Part shown: one piece after another, positions 1 to 6,223 of the stretch
Layout of the letters: the number at the start of each line of letters is the position of its first letter
Position numbering within the stretch: the stretch's first letter is position 1
Assembly: GCA_046482855.1 (NCBI GenBank)
Contig: JAWOEH010000010.1
Span: 1-7,495 of the forward strand
From: CAYVSF01 sp046482855
Lineage (GTDB): Bacteria; Bacteroidota; Bacteroidia; Bacteroidales; UBA12077
Reading direction: 5' to 3'
DNA length: 7,495 nt
Program-made: the position numbers and the translations under genes
The notes under the pieces: model-generated
What the model was told of the DNA's origin: nothing
Databases searched by the model: none
Seen by the model: the letters and a program-made list of their open reading frames with translations, nothing else

Positions 1-38
1 GGAATAAGTATAAATAACGAAAAGAGTTGTCACCTATC

Positions 39-2942
39 ATGCATACATTCAATTGGAAAAGGGTCGTCCTTTTCTTCCTTATATTTTCATTCCCTTTAAG
101 CATTCTGCGGGCACAGCAGAATGCTGAGGCTATGGCTGTAACCTTTATTGATACCACATCGTTTACAGGAACGAGTTCCGATTCTCTTTTACTTTTTCCG
201 CTGCTGGATTCCTTAGATAAAAAGAAACAACATACCCCTTCCGATACCATTTTGGTAAATACCCTGAAACTATACCCTCGAATCTATAACCACAGCCCAA
301 TAGCTGCAGCTGTATATTATAAATTAGCCGAAATAAAGAGCTCACACTATCAATATGAAGAGGCGCTGGATTTATTCAATCAGGCTCTTTTAACAGCTAC
401 AAAACAAGATCAGGCTAATTGGGCTGATAGCGTAAACAGAAAGCTACCCGGACTCTATCTTGATCTTCAATGGAATAAGGAAGCAGCTGAACAAAGCAAT
501 TTCCTGCTGAAGGCAGGACTCTCATCCACCCGGGACAGCGCCCTCATATACAATTCGTTGGGTGTATCTCTATTGAATCAGAATGAAAACTACAAAAGCC
601 TTGAGGCTTTTCATAAAGTGATGGCGCTGTATCAGAAAGTTAAGGACTCCCTGGGTATGGCTTCCAGCTTAAACAACATAGGCGTAGTTTTTAATAATCT
701 GGAACGTTATGATAAAGCTATATCGTATTATAAACAAGCCCAAACCCTATACCAGCAGCTTAACGACTCACTTAAATGTGCACGCTCGTTCAATAATATA
801 GGTGTGGCGTACCTGGAAAAACAGCTGTTAGATTCTGCTGAATGGTACTTCCAATCCTCCCTGACTATCCGCGAAGCAATGGACGATAGCAGAGGGCTCA
901 CTTCTACTTATAACAATCTGGGTATCTTATTCGAAGAAAAGGGATTGATGAAACAGGCCGAATCGTTTTATCGAAAAAGTTATGCCCTAAAAAAAGAGAT
1001 GAATGATCCCTATGGTCTTGCCACCTATCATCTGAACATGGGGTTTCTGAAGGACAAACAGGGTCAATACCTACAAGCTATTCAATTCTTTAAGCAAGCC
1101 TTCGCCATCAGTGAGGATTATTATTTCTTGGATATCCTTTATCAGGCTTCGCAGGGAATTGCCGAAGCACAGGCCAGTAGAGGAAGGTTTGCGGAGGCTT
1201 ATCACTTCCGAAGTCTCGAAACCCAATATTACGATAGTTTATACAAACAGAATCAGGCTCTTGAAATTAAAAAGCTGGAGCGACAACAATCCCTAAAAGC
1301 CATAAAACAGGAGTACGAGAAGCAATATGCGTTGGAAAGAGTAAAAACCGAAATAAAGCAAAAGCGCCAGCAACGCATGATTATATTGCTTTCGGGAGGC
1401 TTTCTACTTGCTTTAATAGCCCTTTTCTTCTTCTATCGACATAAGAAATGGATTGATAAAAAAAACCAGGAACTGGCTCGTAGTAATGAACGAATAAAAG
1501 AGAGTGAGCGTTTTGTTCTACAAGCCCTTGAGCGTACCCAGGCACTTCTGGACAATTCAATTGTTGGAATTGCCCTCATTACCTGCGATGGTATTATTAA
1601 ACAGGTAAACAGAACCTTAACCAAAGTATCTGGCTATACCGAGAGTGAGCTTCTTAATGAACATGTGGATATCTTTTATAAAGATGAAGGACAGCGATTA
1701 GAGATACTTAACCTTAGAGATGCTGCCTTTAGAAATCGGCAGACATTTGAATACGAAGGGGTTGTCTACTCCAAAGAAAGCAAGCCCATTCCAGTTCATC
1801 TGAGCGGACGTCCGTTGAATTTTGATGTGTGTGAAGAGATTGTTTGGGTTGTGCGTGATATGAGTCAACTTAAGCAAACACAGCTTCAACTTAACTGGTT
1901 TGAGCGATTTGTGGAAAGTTCGAACCAGGGTCTTGCTATGGCTAGTCTGGATGGCGATTTGGTGTACCTAAACCCCTTTATGGAGAGTCTGTTTGGTGCT
2001 ATGGAAATAAAAAAGACCATCTACAACTCCTACCCTGCCAGTATGCAAATAAAACTCTCCAATGAAGTAATACCAACGGTTCTAAGAGAGGGAAGCTGGC
2101 AAGGAGAATTGCAACAACAAACCCTCAGCGGGGAGCTATTAGATACATTGGAACATTTTTTTGTGCTTAAAAATGAACACGGCCATGCCGCCTATATTGC
2201 CGATATCATTACCGATATCACACACCTGAAAAAAATGGAAGCCGAGCTCTTCAATGCCAACAAGGCCAAGGATCAGCTCTTCTCCATTATCGGGCATGAT
2301 TTGCGCAATCCCTTGGGCACTTTGGACTCCATGTTACAGCTCTTGGTTTCCAATTTAAAAACCATGGAACGAGAGCGTTTACAAGCTATCATCGAAAATC
2401 TGCAAGCCAGTGCATCCGAAACGTACACCTTACTGGAAAACCTGCTGTTTTGGGCAAGAGGACAACAAAACAAAATGGAGGTAACACCTGTAGCCTTAAA
2501 TGTCTCTCGAATAGTTGCCAGTGTCGAAAACCTGTTATCCAGTAGTGCCCTCAACAAAGACATTACGGTATCGTTAGAGGTTCCGGAAGACCTTTATGTG
2601 AAATCCGATGAAATCATGACCTCCACGGTTATCCGAAATCTGGCAACAAATGCCTTAAAATTCACACCCGAAGGGGGAGAAATTCATATTGGCGCAAGTG
2701 AGGCCGGAGATACGATTCAGTTTTTTGTTCGCGACTCAGGAATTGGCATCCCGGCAGCGGAAATCCCCCGACTTTTCGATGAGCATGAATTCTACTCGTC
2801 AATGGGCACACAAAACGAAGCAGGCACAGGCATTGGTCTGATTCTTTGCCATCGGTTTGTAAAAGCCAATGGAGGGGATATATGGGTGCAATCAGAATTG
2901 GATAAAGGCTCCACTTTCTTCTTTACCTTACCAAAAGCATAA
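39..2942 (+). CDS. TPR- and PAS-containing membrane sensor histidine kinase
   Basis: This 967-residue protein is a sensor kinase that autophosphorylates on histidine and should pass the phosphate to a response regulator not present in the window. Seen in order: a signal peptide (about 1-26, with a basic NWKR start, hydrophobic core and an AQ cleavage-like end), a TPR region (about 89-395), a charged coiled coil (about 400-445), one membrane helix (about 447-467), PAS 1 (about 502-610), PAS 2 (about 620-735), then HisKA with the H-box FSIIGHDLRNPLG (His753), and HATPase with the N-box RNLATNALKFT (Asn871), DSGIGIP and GTGIGL. All catalytic boxes are intact and no receiver domain follows. I chose the ATG at 39 because it opens directly into the signal peptide; a TTG at 27 would add four residues. 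Basic residues flank both sides of the membrane helix, so topology rests mainly on the signal peptide. Ligand and target genes are unknown. Confidence 0.93.
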   Translation: MHTFNWKRVVLFFLIFSFPLSILRAQQNAEAMAVTFIDTTSFTGTSSDSLLLFPLLDSLDKKKQHTPSDTILVNTLKLYPRIYNHSPIAAAVYYKLAEIKSSHYQYEEALDLFNQALLTATKQDQANWADSVNRKLPGLYLDLQWNKEAAEQSNFLLKAGLSSTRDSALIYNSLGVSLLNQNENYKSLEAFHKVMALYQKVKDSLGMASSLNNIGVVFNNLERYDKAISYYKQAQTLYQQLNDSLKCARSFNNIGVAYLEKQLLDSAEWYFQSSLTIREAMDDSRGLTSTYNNLGILFEEKGLMKQAESFYRKSYALKKEMNDPYGLATYHLNMGFLKDKQGQYLQAIQFFKQAFAISEDYYFLDILYQASQGIAEAQASRGRFAEAYHFRSLETQYYDSLYKQNQALEIKKLERQQSLKAIKQEYEKQYALERVKTEIKQKRQQRMIILLSGGFLLALIALFFFYRHKKWIDKKNQELARSNERIKESERFVLQALERTQALLDNSIVGIALITCDGIIKQVNRTLTKVSGYTESELLNEHVDIFYKDEGQRLEILNLRDAAFRNRQTFEYEGVVYSKESKPIPVHLSGRPLNFDVCEEIVWVVRDMSQLKQTQLQLNWFERFVESSNQGLAMASLDGDLVYLNPFMESLFGAMEIKKTIYNSYPASMQIKLSNEVIPTVLREGSWQGELQQQTLSGELLDTLEHFFVLKNEHGHAAYIADIITDITHLKKMEAELFNANKAKDQLFSIIGHDLRNPLGTLDSMLQLLVSNLKTMERERLQAIIENLQASASETYTLLENLLFWARGQQNKMEVTPVALNVSRIVASVENLLSSSALNKDITVSLEVPEDLYVKSDEIMTSTVIRNLATNALKFTPEGGEIHIGASEAGDTIQFFVRDSGIGIPAAEIPRLFDEHEFYSSMGTQNEAGTGIGLILCHRFVKANGGDIWVQSELDKGSTFFFTLPKA
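540..1100 (+). repeat. Coding tandem repeat: TPR units with an exact 120-bp period
   Basis: Within the kinase gene, the helix-A signature (NSLG, NNIG, NNIG, NNLG, LNMG) recurs with its first codon at 552, 672, 792, 912 and 1032. This is an exact 120-bp spacing, or 40 residues. That is longer than the 34-residue canonical TPR and fits the longer TPR class with an extended linker. The units are diverged in DNA sequence, so this is a protein repeat rather than a recent DNA duplication. Further, less regular TPR-like segments flank it on both sides. Confidence 0.8.
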
Positions 2943-2970
2943 AAAAAGCGGGAATAACCCGCTTTTTTTT
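2941..2970. terminator. Bidirectional rho-independent terminator shared by the kinase gene and sucD
   Basis: The core stem is AGCGGG (2947-2952) and CCCGCT (2958-2963) around an AATAA loop. It is flanked by a run of A on the left and a run of eight T on the right (2963-2970), so on either strand the RNA hairpin is followed by a U tract. It begins inside the kinase stop codon and lies 18 bp from the sucD stop. It is therefore placed to end transcription of both convergent genes. Confidence 0.9.
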
Positions 2971-2987
2971 AGAATAAGAATAGATTT

Positions 2988-3860
2988 CTACTTATTCAGC
3001 GCTTTCTTCATTGTTTCGCCTAAATCGGCAGGAGATTCCACCACATGAATTCCAGCCTCCTGCATGATTTCCATTTTAGCAGCGGCGGTATCGTTTTTTC
3101 CTCCTACAATAGCCCCGGCATGCCCCATACGGCGTCCTTTCGGAGCTGTTTTTCCGGCAATAAAGCCCACTACCGGTTTCGTGGCATGTTCCTTAATCCA
3201 CTGGGCAGCTTCGGCTTCCATATTTCCGCCAATCTCGCCAATTAAGATAATCCCTTTAGTTTCGTCATCTTCCATAAAAAGCTTTACAGCATCCAGGGTG
3301 GTGGTTCCAATAATTGGATCTCCACCAATACCAATACAGGTAGATTGTCCCAATCCGGCTTTGGTAATTTGATCCACCGCTTCATAGGTGAGTGTTCCGG
3401 ATCGTGATACAATCCCAACACATCCTTTTTCATGGATAAAACCTGGCATAATGCCTATTTTTGATTCGCCGGGAGTTATAATTCCAGGGCAATTAGGACC
3501 GATTAAACGGCTCTCTTTATCGGCCAGATAGGCTTTTACCTTTATCATGTCCTGCGTAGGAATTCCCTCAGTAATGGCCACAATTACTTTTATGCCTGCA
3601 TTTGCAGCCTCCATAATGGCATCAGCTGCAAAAGCCGGAGGCACAAAAATAACCGATACATCGGCTCCAGTTTCTTGCACCGCATCACTAACGGTATTAA
3701 ACACAGGCTTTTCCAGATGCTTCTGACCGCCTTTGCCGGGCGTAACTCCGCCAACAACATTGCTGCCATAAGCTATCATTTGCTCTGCGTGAAAAGTACC
3801 CTCACTTCCGGTAAATCCCTGGACGATGATTTTTGAATCTTTATTAACTAATACGCTCAT
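2988..3860 (-). CDS. sucD: Succinyl-CoA synthetase (ligase) alpha subunit
   Basis: This is the alpha subunit of succinyl-CoA ligase, the TCA-cycle enzyme that interconverts succinyl-CoA and succinate with nucleotide triphosphate formation. At 290 residues it has the usual family length. The CoA-binding Rossmann part is at the N-terminus, with GFTGSEGTFHAEQ (15-27) and GGVTPGKGG (37-45). The central GPNCPGI (121-127) and SRSGTLTYE (152-160) segments are typical. The phosphohistidine is His247 in GRRMGHAGAIVGG (242-254). The start is the ATG at 3860, directly before the conserved N-terminus. There is no Shine-Dalgarno sequence, which is normal in Bacteroidota. The partner beta subunit gene sucC is not next to it: the flanks are a convergent kinase gene and the 3' end of the cofactor operon. 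Confidence 0.97.
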   Translation of the reverse strand: MSVLVNKDSKIIVQGFTGSEGTFHAEQMIAYGSNVVGGVTPGKGGQKHLEKPVFNTVSDAVQETGADVSVIFVPPAFAADAIMEAANAGIKVIVAITEGIPTQDMIKVKAYLADKESRLIGPNCPGIITPGESKIGIMPGFIHEKGCVGIVSRSGTLTYEAVDQITKAGLGQSTCIGIGGDPIIGTTTLDAVKLFMEDDETKGIILIGEIGGNMEAEAAQWIKEHATKPVVGFIAGKTAPKGRRMGHAGAIVGGKNDTAAAKMEIMQEAGIHVVESPADLGETMKKALNK

Positions 3861-3888
3861 TGTAGTTGCTTAATTTTGTTCAGTCATT

Positions 3889-3920
3889 CAAAAATAGCGT
3901 ATTTAAAATAGCTATGCAAA
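3889..3920 (-). promoter_or_regulatory. Bacteroidota-type promoter for sucD
   Basis: Reading the minus strand, TTTG (3920-3917) is followed after exactly 20 bp by TATTTTTG (3896-3889). This matches the known Bacteroidota sigma-ABfr pattern of TTTG/TTG near -33 and TAnnTTTG near -7. The start of transcription would fall about 20-25 bp before the sucD ATG, giving a short leader without a Shine-Dalgarno sequence. The match is by eye; no start site has been mapped. Confidence 0.7.
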
Positions 3921-3969
3921 GAAGCTGTTGTAGAATACACAGGCCTATACATTCAACGCATTAAATATC

Positions 3970-4005
3970 TTACTAATTAACAGTAACTTAACAAAAAGGT
4001 TGTTA
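3970..4005 (-). terminator. Weak AT-rich hairpins after the cofactor operon, possible terminator
   Basis: Just beyond the stop of the last operon gene there are two small inverted repeats: TAACAA/TTGTTA with a 5-base loop (3989-4005) and TTACT/AGTAA with a 7-base loop (3970-3986). Both stems are nearly all A-T and neither is followed by a clean U run. At best they form a weak terminator or a 3'-end stabiliser. Without strong termination, operon transcripts could run on into sucD. Confidence 0.25.
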
Positions 4006-4018
4006 TGCAGCAGGCTTA

Positions 4019-4957
4019 TCAGTGCTGCCCAATACCATGGTAATTGAGAATAATATGCTTCAATAAAGGAACAAGTTCCTGCATATACTCTTTTGCAGCT
4101 TTCAAACTTCCGGGCAAGGAAAACAGTAATGACTCTCCTGCAATACCTGCCAAAGCATCACTCAGAAAAACTGCCGGGTTTTCGGAACCATACTTAATCT
4201 TTACCCAATCCATCACACCTGACATTTCACGTGAAAGTAAAGGGCGTAAGGTAGTTGTCGTTATATCTCGCTTTCCCCATCCGGTGCCACCTGTAGTGAA
4301 AATTAGATCCGTTTTGGCTTGTTTAGCTCTGTAAAACTCCCTGGTTAACGCCTGACTCTCGTCAGGAAGTACTGTTTTTTTTATTGAAAAGTTCGGGAAA
4401 TGCGCTCGGCAGAAATCCATTAGCATCTCTTTAATGAGGGCTCCGCTTCGATCTTCATAAACCCCTTGTGCCACTCTGTCGCTAAGGACAATCAAATGCG
4501 CTGAGAAGGGACGATGTTCAATGTATACATTGTCCTTGGCCTGCAAGGTACCCTCGTTCAAAACGCGGGCAAAAATACCGTAGTGGGGCATAATGCACTC
4601 GCCCACCTCCTGATAGATAGCACACGCTTCGCCATGGCAAGCTTTCCCAATCTGAGTCACTTCTAACTCTACGCTTCCCAATTTTAATCGGTCGAGTACC
4701 TGCAGCTGGTTCATTGGAACCCCCTGTACTGTAATATTTTCCCCAAACTCACCAGGCATGATGGGGCGTTGATGAGTTTGTGCAAATTCCTGAATTTTCT
4801 CCCAGGCCAATAAGCTTACCTGCCGGTGCCATGAGCCTGCATGAGCATCGTCCTCAACACCTAATTTGGTGATGAGCGCCGAATCAACAGCATATTTTGC
4901 CGTTCCTTTTTCTGTAGAGCGATTAATGGATTTTACCAAGCCTCTTTTTTTCTCCAT
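4019..4957 (-). CDS. MOSC domain fused to MogA/MoaB-type molybdopterin adenylyltransferase
   Basis: This 312-residue two-domain protein is the last gene of the molybdenum-cofactor operon. Residues 1-147 are a MOSC domain, with IGKACHGEACAIY (Cys107, Cys112), GECIMPHYGIFARV (Cys121) and an N-terminal VKSINRSTEKGT strand. MOSC proteins bind or carry sulfur for molybdenum cofactor or related chemistry. Residues 152-312 are a MogA/MoaB domain: VLSDRVAQGVYEDRSG, TTGGTGWGKRD (221-231, Asp231) and LPGS (281-284). That domain activates molybdopterin by adenylylation before metal insertion. The usual TPEAT after the RD is TTTTL here, and the usual Pro after LPGS is Leu. I chose the ATG at 4957, eight bases after the moaC stop, because it starts at the expected MOSC N-terminus. 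An upstream ATG at 4996 would add 13 residues and overlap moaC by 32 bp. Neither start has a clear Shine-Dalgarno sequence. Confidence 0.9.
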   Translation of the reverse strand: MEKKRGLVKSINRSTEKGTAKYAVDSALITKLGVEDDAHAGSWHRQVSLLAWEKIQEFAQTHQRPIMPGEFGENITVQGVPMNQLQVLDRLKLGSVELEVTQIGKACHGEACAIYQEVGECIMPHYGIFARVLNEGTLQAKDNVYIEHRPFSAHLIVLSDRVAQGVYEDRSGALIKEMLMDFCRAHFPNFSIKKTVLPDESQALTREFYRAKQAKTDLIFTTGGTGWGKRDITTTTLRPLLSREMSGVMDWVKIKYGSENPAVFLSDALAGIAGESLLFSLPGSLKAAKEYMQELVPLLKHIILNYHGIGQH

Positions 4958-4964
4958 GAGCCAA

Positions 4965-5411
4965 TTAGGATTTTGTTTTATGAACCAGGTGCACATTTGA
5001 AATAACCATGTGCTTATCCACTGCTTTGCACATATCGTAAATAGTTAATAAAGCTACCTGCACACCATAAAGGGCTTCCATCTCGACACCTGTAACGGCA
5101 AAAGCTTTCACTTTTACTCTGCAGGCTACGCCGATCCCGGATTCTTCGAAAACCACTTCGGAAGTCGATAAAGGAATATGATGGCATAAGGGGATGGTAT
5201 CCCAGGTTCGCTTTATAGCCTGAATAGCAGCAACACGAGCAACGGCATAAACATCGCCCTTCTTTATCAGGTTATCCCGTATTAATTTGAGCGTATCGGG
5301 TTGTAGTTGAATAAACCCATAGGCCAGAGCTTCCCGCTGACATTCATTTTTATCTGAAACATCTACCATAGCGGCTTCTCCCCGCCAATTAATATGTGTT
5401 AATGATGACAT
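4965..5411 (-). CDS. moaC: Cyclic pyranopterin monophosphate synthase MoaC
   Basis: MoaC completes the first step of molybdenum cofactor synthesis by converting the MoaA product into cyclic pyranopterin monophosphate. The 148-residue protein shows the family signature throughout: LTHINWRGEAAMVDVS, KGDVYAVARVAAIQAIKRTWDTIPLCHHIPLS (Lys51, Cys76, His77), TGVEMEAL (107-114) and LTIYDMCKAVDK (Asp126 and Lys129, the expected catalytic pair). It is slightly short compared with the roughly 160 residues of the E. coli protein, because the C-terminal tail ends soon after the last strand. Val106 stands where many homologues have Lys before TGVEMEAL. It starts two bases after the moaA stop, with a good ribosome binding site inside the end of moaA, so translation is probably coupled. 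Confidence 0.96.
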   Translation of the reverse strand: MSSLTHINWRGEAAMVDVSDKNECQREALAYGFIQLQPDTLKLIRDNLIKKGDVYAVARVAAIQAIKRTWDTIPLCHHIPLSTSEVVFEESGIGVACRVKVKAFAVTGVEMEALYGVQVALLTIYDMCKAVDKHMVISNVHLVHKTKS

Positions 5412-5413
5412 AA

Positions 5414-6223
5414 CTACCCTCCCATTTGGTAAAACTTGCCATTATTATTAACCGTCCCACTGGCCGGCTTATGCTTCACCGCCATGTCAAGAGCTTGTTG
5501 AATCCCCAAGCTACGCACCTGGTAGCCAATATCACTAAACAAGCAGGGATAAAGCATTCCCTGAGCACTTAAACGCAATCGGTTACATTTTAAACAATCG
5601 CCTCCGGTTCCACCTTCAACAATAGAAAAAACCCCTTCCTGTAAGTTCATTTTATTAATGACCCTATGCTCAAGACCACTTCTATCGCAAAACGCTTTAA
5701 CTTTCTCCACATCCACAGGTTCGGCAGCCATTCGTCCTTGCACGGTATTGATCTTCACAGGATTCAAACCAGCCTCCGTTGCTGCCTTTATTCCTGCCAT
5801 AACTTTCGCAAAATCTCCACCTCGGGTAATCTCCCGATAGCGTTCCGGCTCAACACTATCAAGGCTAATATTCACACGCTGTAACCCGGCATTTTTCAAC
5901 TCGTGTGCATAATCAGCAAGCAAAATTCCATTGGTCGTCATGGCGTAATCCAAAATACCGGGAATAGCTCCCACCATAGCTACCAATTTCACAATATCGC
6001 GCCGGACAAGAGGCTCACCTCCGGTTAGGCGCACTTTTGTAATGCCCCATTTAACAGCAACTTTCACTACGGCAACAATTTCTTCAAAGGTTAATACCTC
6101 CCGATGCGAACAAAGAGGCACACCTTCAGGTGGCATGCAATAGGTGCAGCGCAGGTTACATCTATCGGTAACCGACACCCGTAAATAGGTAATTTCCCGC
6201 TTAAATCGATCGCACAGTGACAT
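5414..6223 (-). CDS. moaA: GTP 3',8-cyclase MoaA, compact variant (radical SAM)
   Basis: MoaA is the radical SAM enzyme that rearranges GTP in the first step of molybdenum cofactor synthesis. The SAM-binding cluster motif CNLRCTYC is at Cys22, Cys26 and Cys29, followed by KVRLTGGEP (63-71), TTNGILL and NISLDSVEPERYREITRGG. The C-terminal cluster motif is CLKCNRLRLSAQGMLYPC, with Cys210, Cys213 and Cys227 in the correct C-x2-C-x13-C spacing. The protein ends in GlyGly, the functional tail of the family. Arg and Lys residues expected around the GTP site (KINTV, EHRVIN, CNRLRL) are present. At 269 residues it is much shorter than the usual 320-330. The loss lies between EHRVINKM (185-192) and Cys210, where only about 17 residues replace some 65-70. 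The reading frame is clean, so this looks like a deletion rather than a frameshift. The start overlaps the moeA end by 23 bp. Confidence 0.93.
   Translation of the reverse strand: MSLCDRFKREITYLRVSVTDRCNLRCTYCMPPEGVPLCSHREVLTFEEIVAVVKVAVKWGITKVRLTGGEPLVRRDIVKLVAMVGAIPGILDYAMTTNGILLADYAHELKNAGLQRVNISLDSVEPERYREITRGGDFAKVMAGIKAATEAGLNPVKINTVQGRMAAEPVDVEKVKAFCDRSGLEHRVINKMNLQEGVFSIVEGGTGGDCLKCNRLRLSAQGMLYPCLFSDIGYQVRSLGIQQALDMAVKHKPASGTVNNNGKFYQMGG
5417..5423 (-). promoter_or_regulatory. Ribosome binding site of moaC inside the last codons of moaA
   Basis: The minus strand reads GGGAGGG, six bases (from GGAGG) before the moaC ATG at 5411. The same bases form the end of the MoaA coding sequence, the Met-Gly-Gly codons just before the TAG stop. 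It is a strong Shine-Dalgarno match in a window where most starts have none. Confidence 0.65.

Noticed and set aside
1..38. A promoter or the end of another gene before the kinase
   Set aside because: The stretch is AT-rich but too short to show a paired promoter or a recognisable C-terminus.
2273..2563. A 96-codon open frame on the minus strand opposite the kinase HisKA region
   Set aside because: It is antisense to conserved kinase sequence and its product matches no family I recognise, so it is a shadow frame.
3064..3372. A 102-codon open frame on the plus strand opposite sucD
   Set aside because: It lies wholly within the well-conserved sucD gene, its product has low-complexity Pro/Ile/Ser composition, and there is no start signal.
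3861..4018. A small RNA or riboswitch in the gap between sucD and the cofactor operon
   Set aside because: Only a sucD promoter match and weak AT-rich hairpins are visible; there is no stable conserved fold or molybdenum-cofactor riboswitch pattern by eye.
4044..4334. A 96-codon open frame on the plus strand opposite the MogA half of the fusion
   Set aside because: It is antisense to conserved motifs, with no initiation signal or recognisable product.
5414..6223. A frameshift or pseudogene as the explanation for the short moaA
   Set aside because: The frame runs cleanly through both cysteine motifs to the GlyGly tail, and spacing within each motif is exact; an in-frame deletion fits better.
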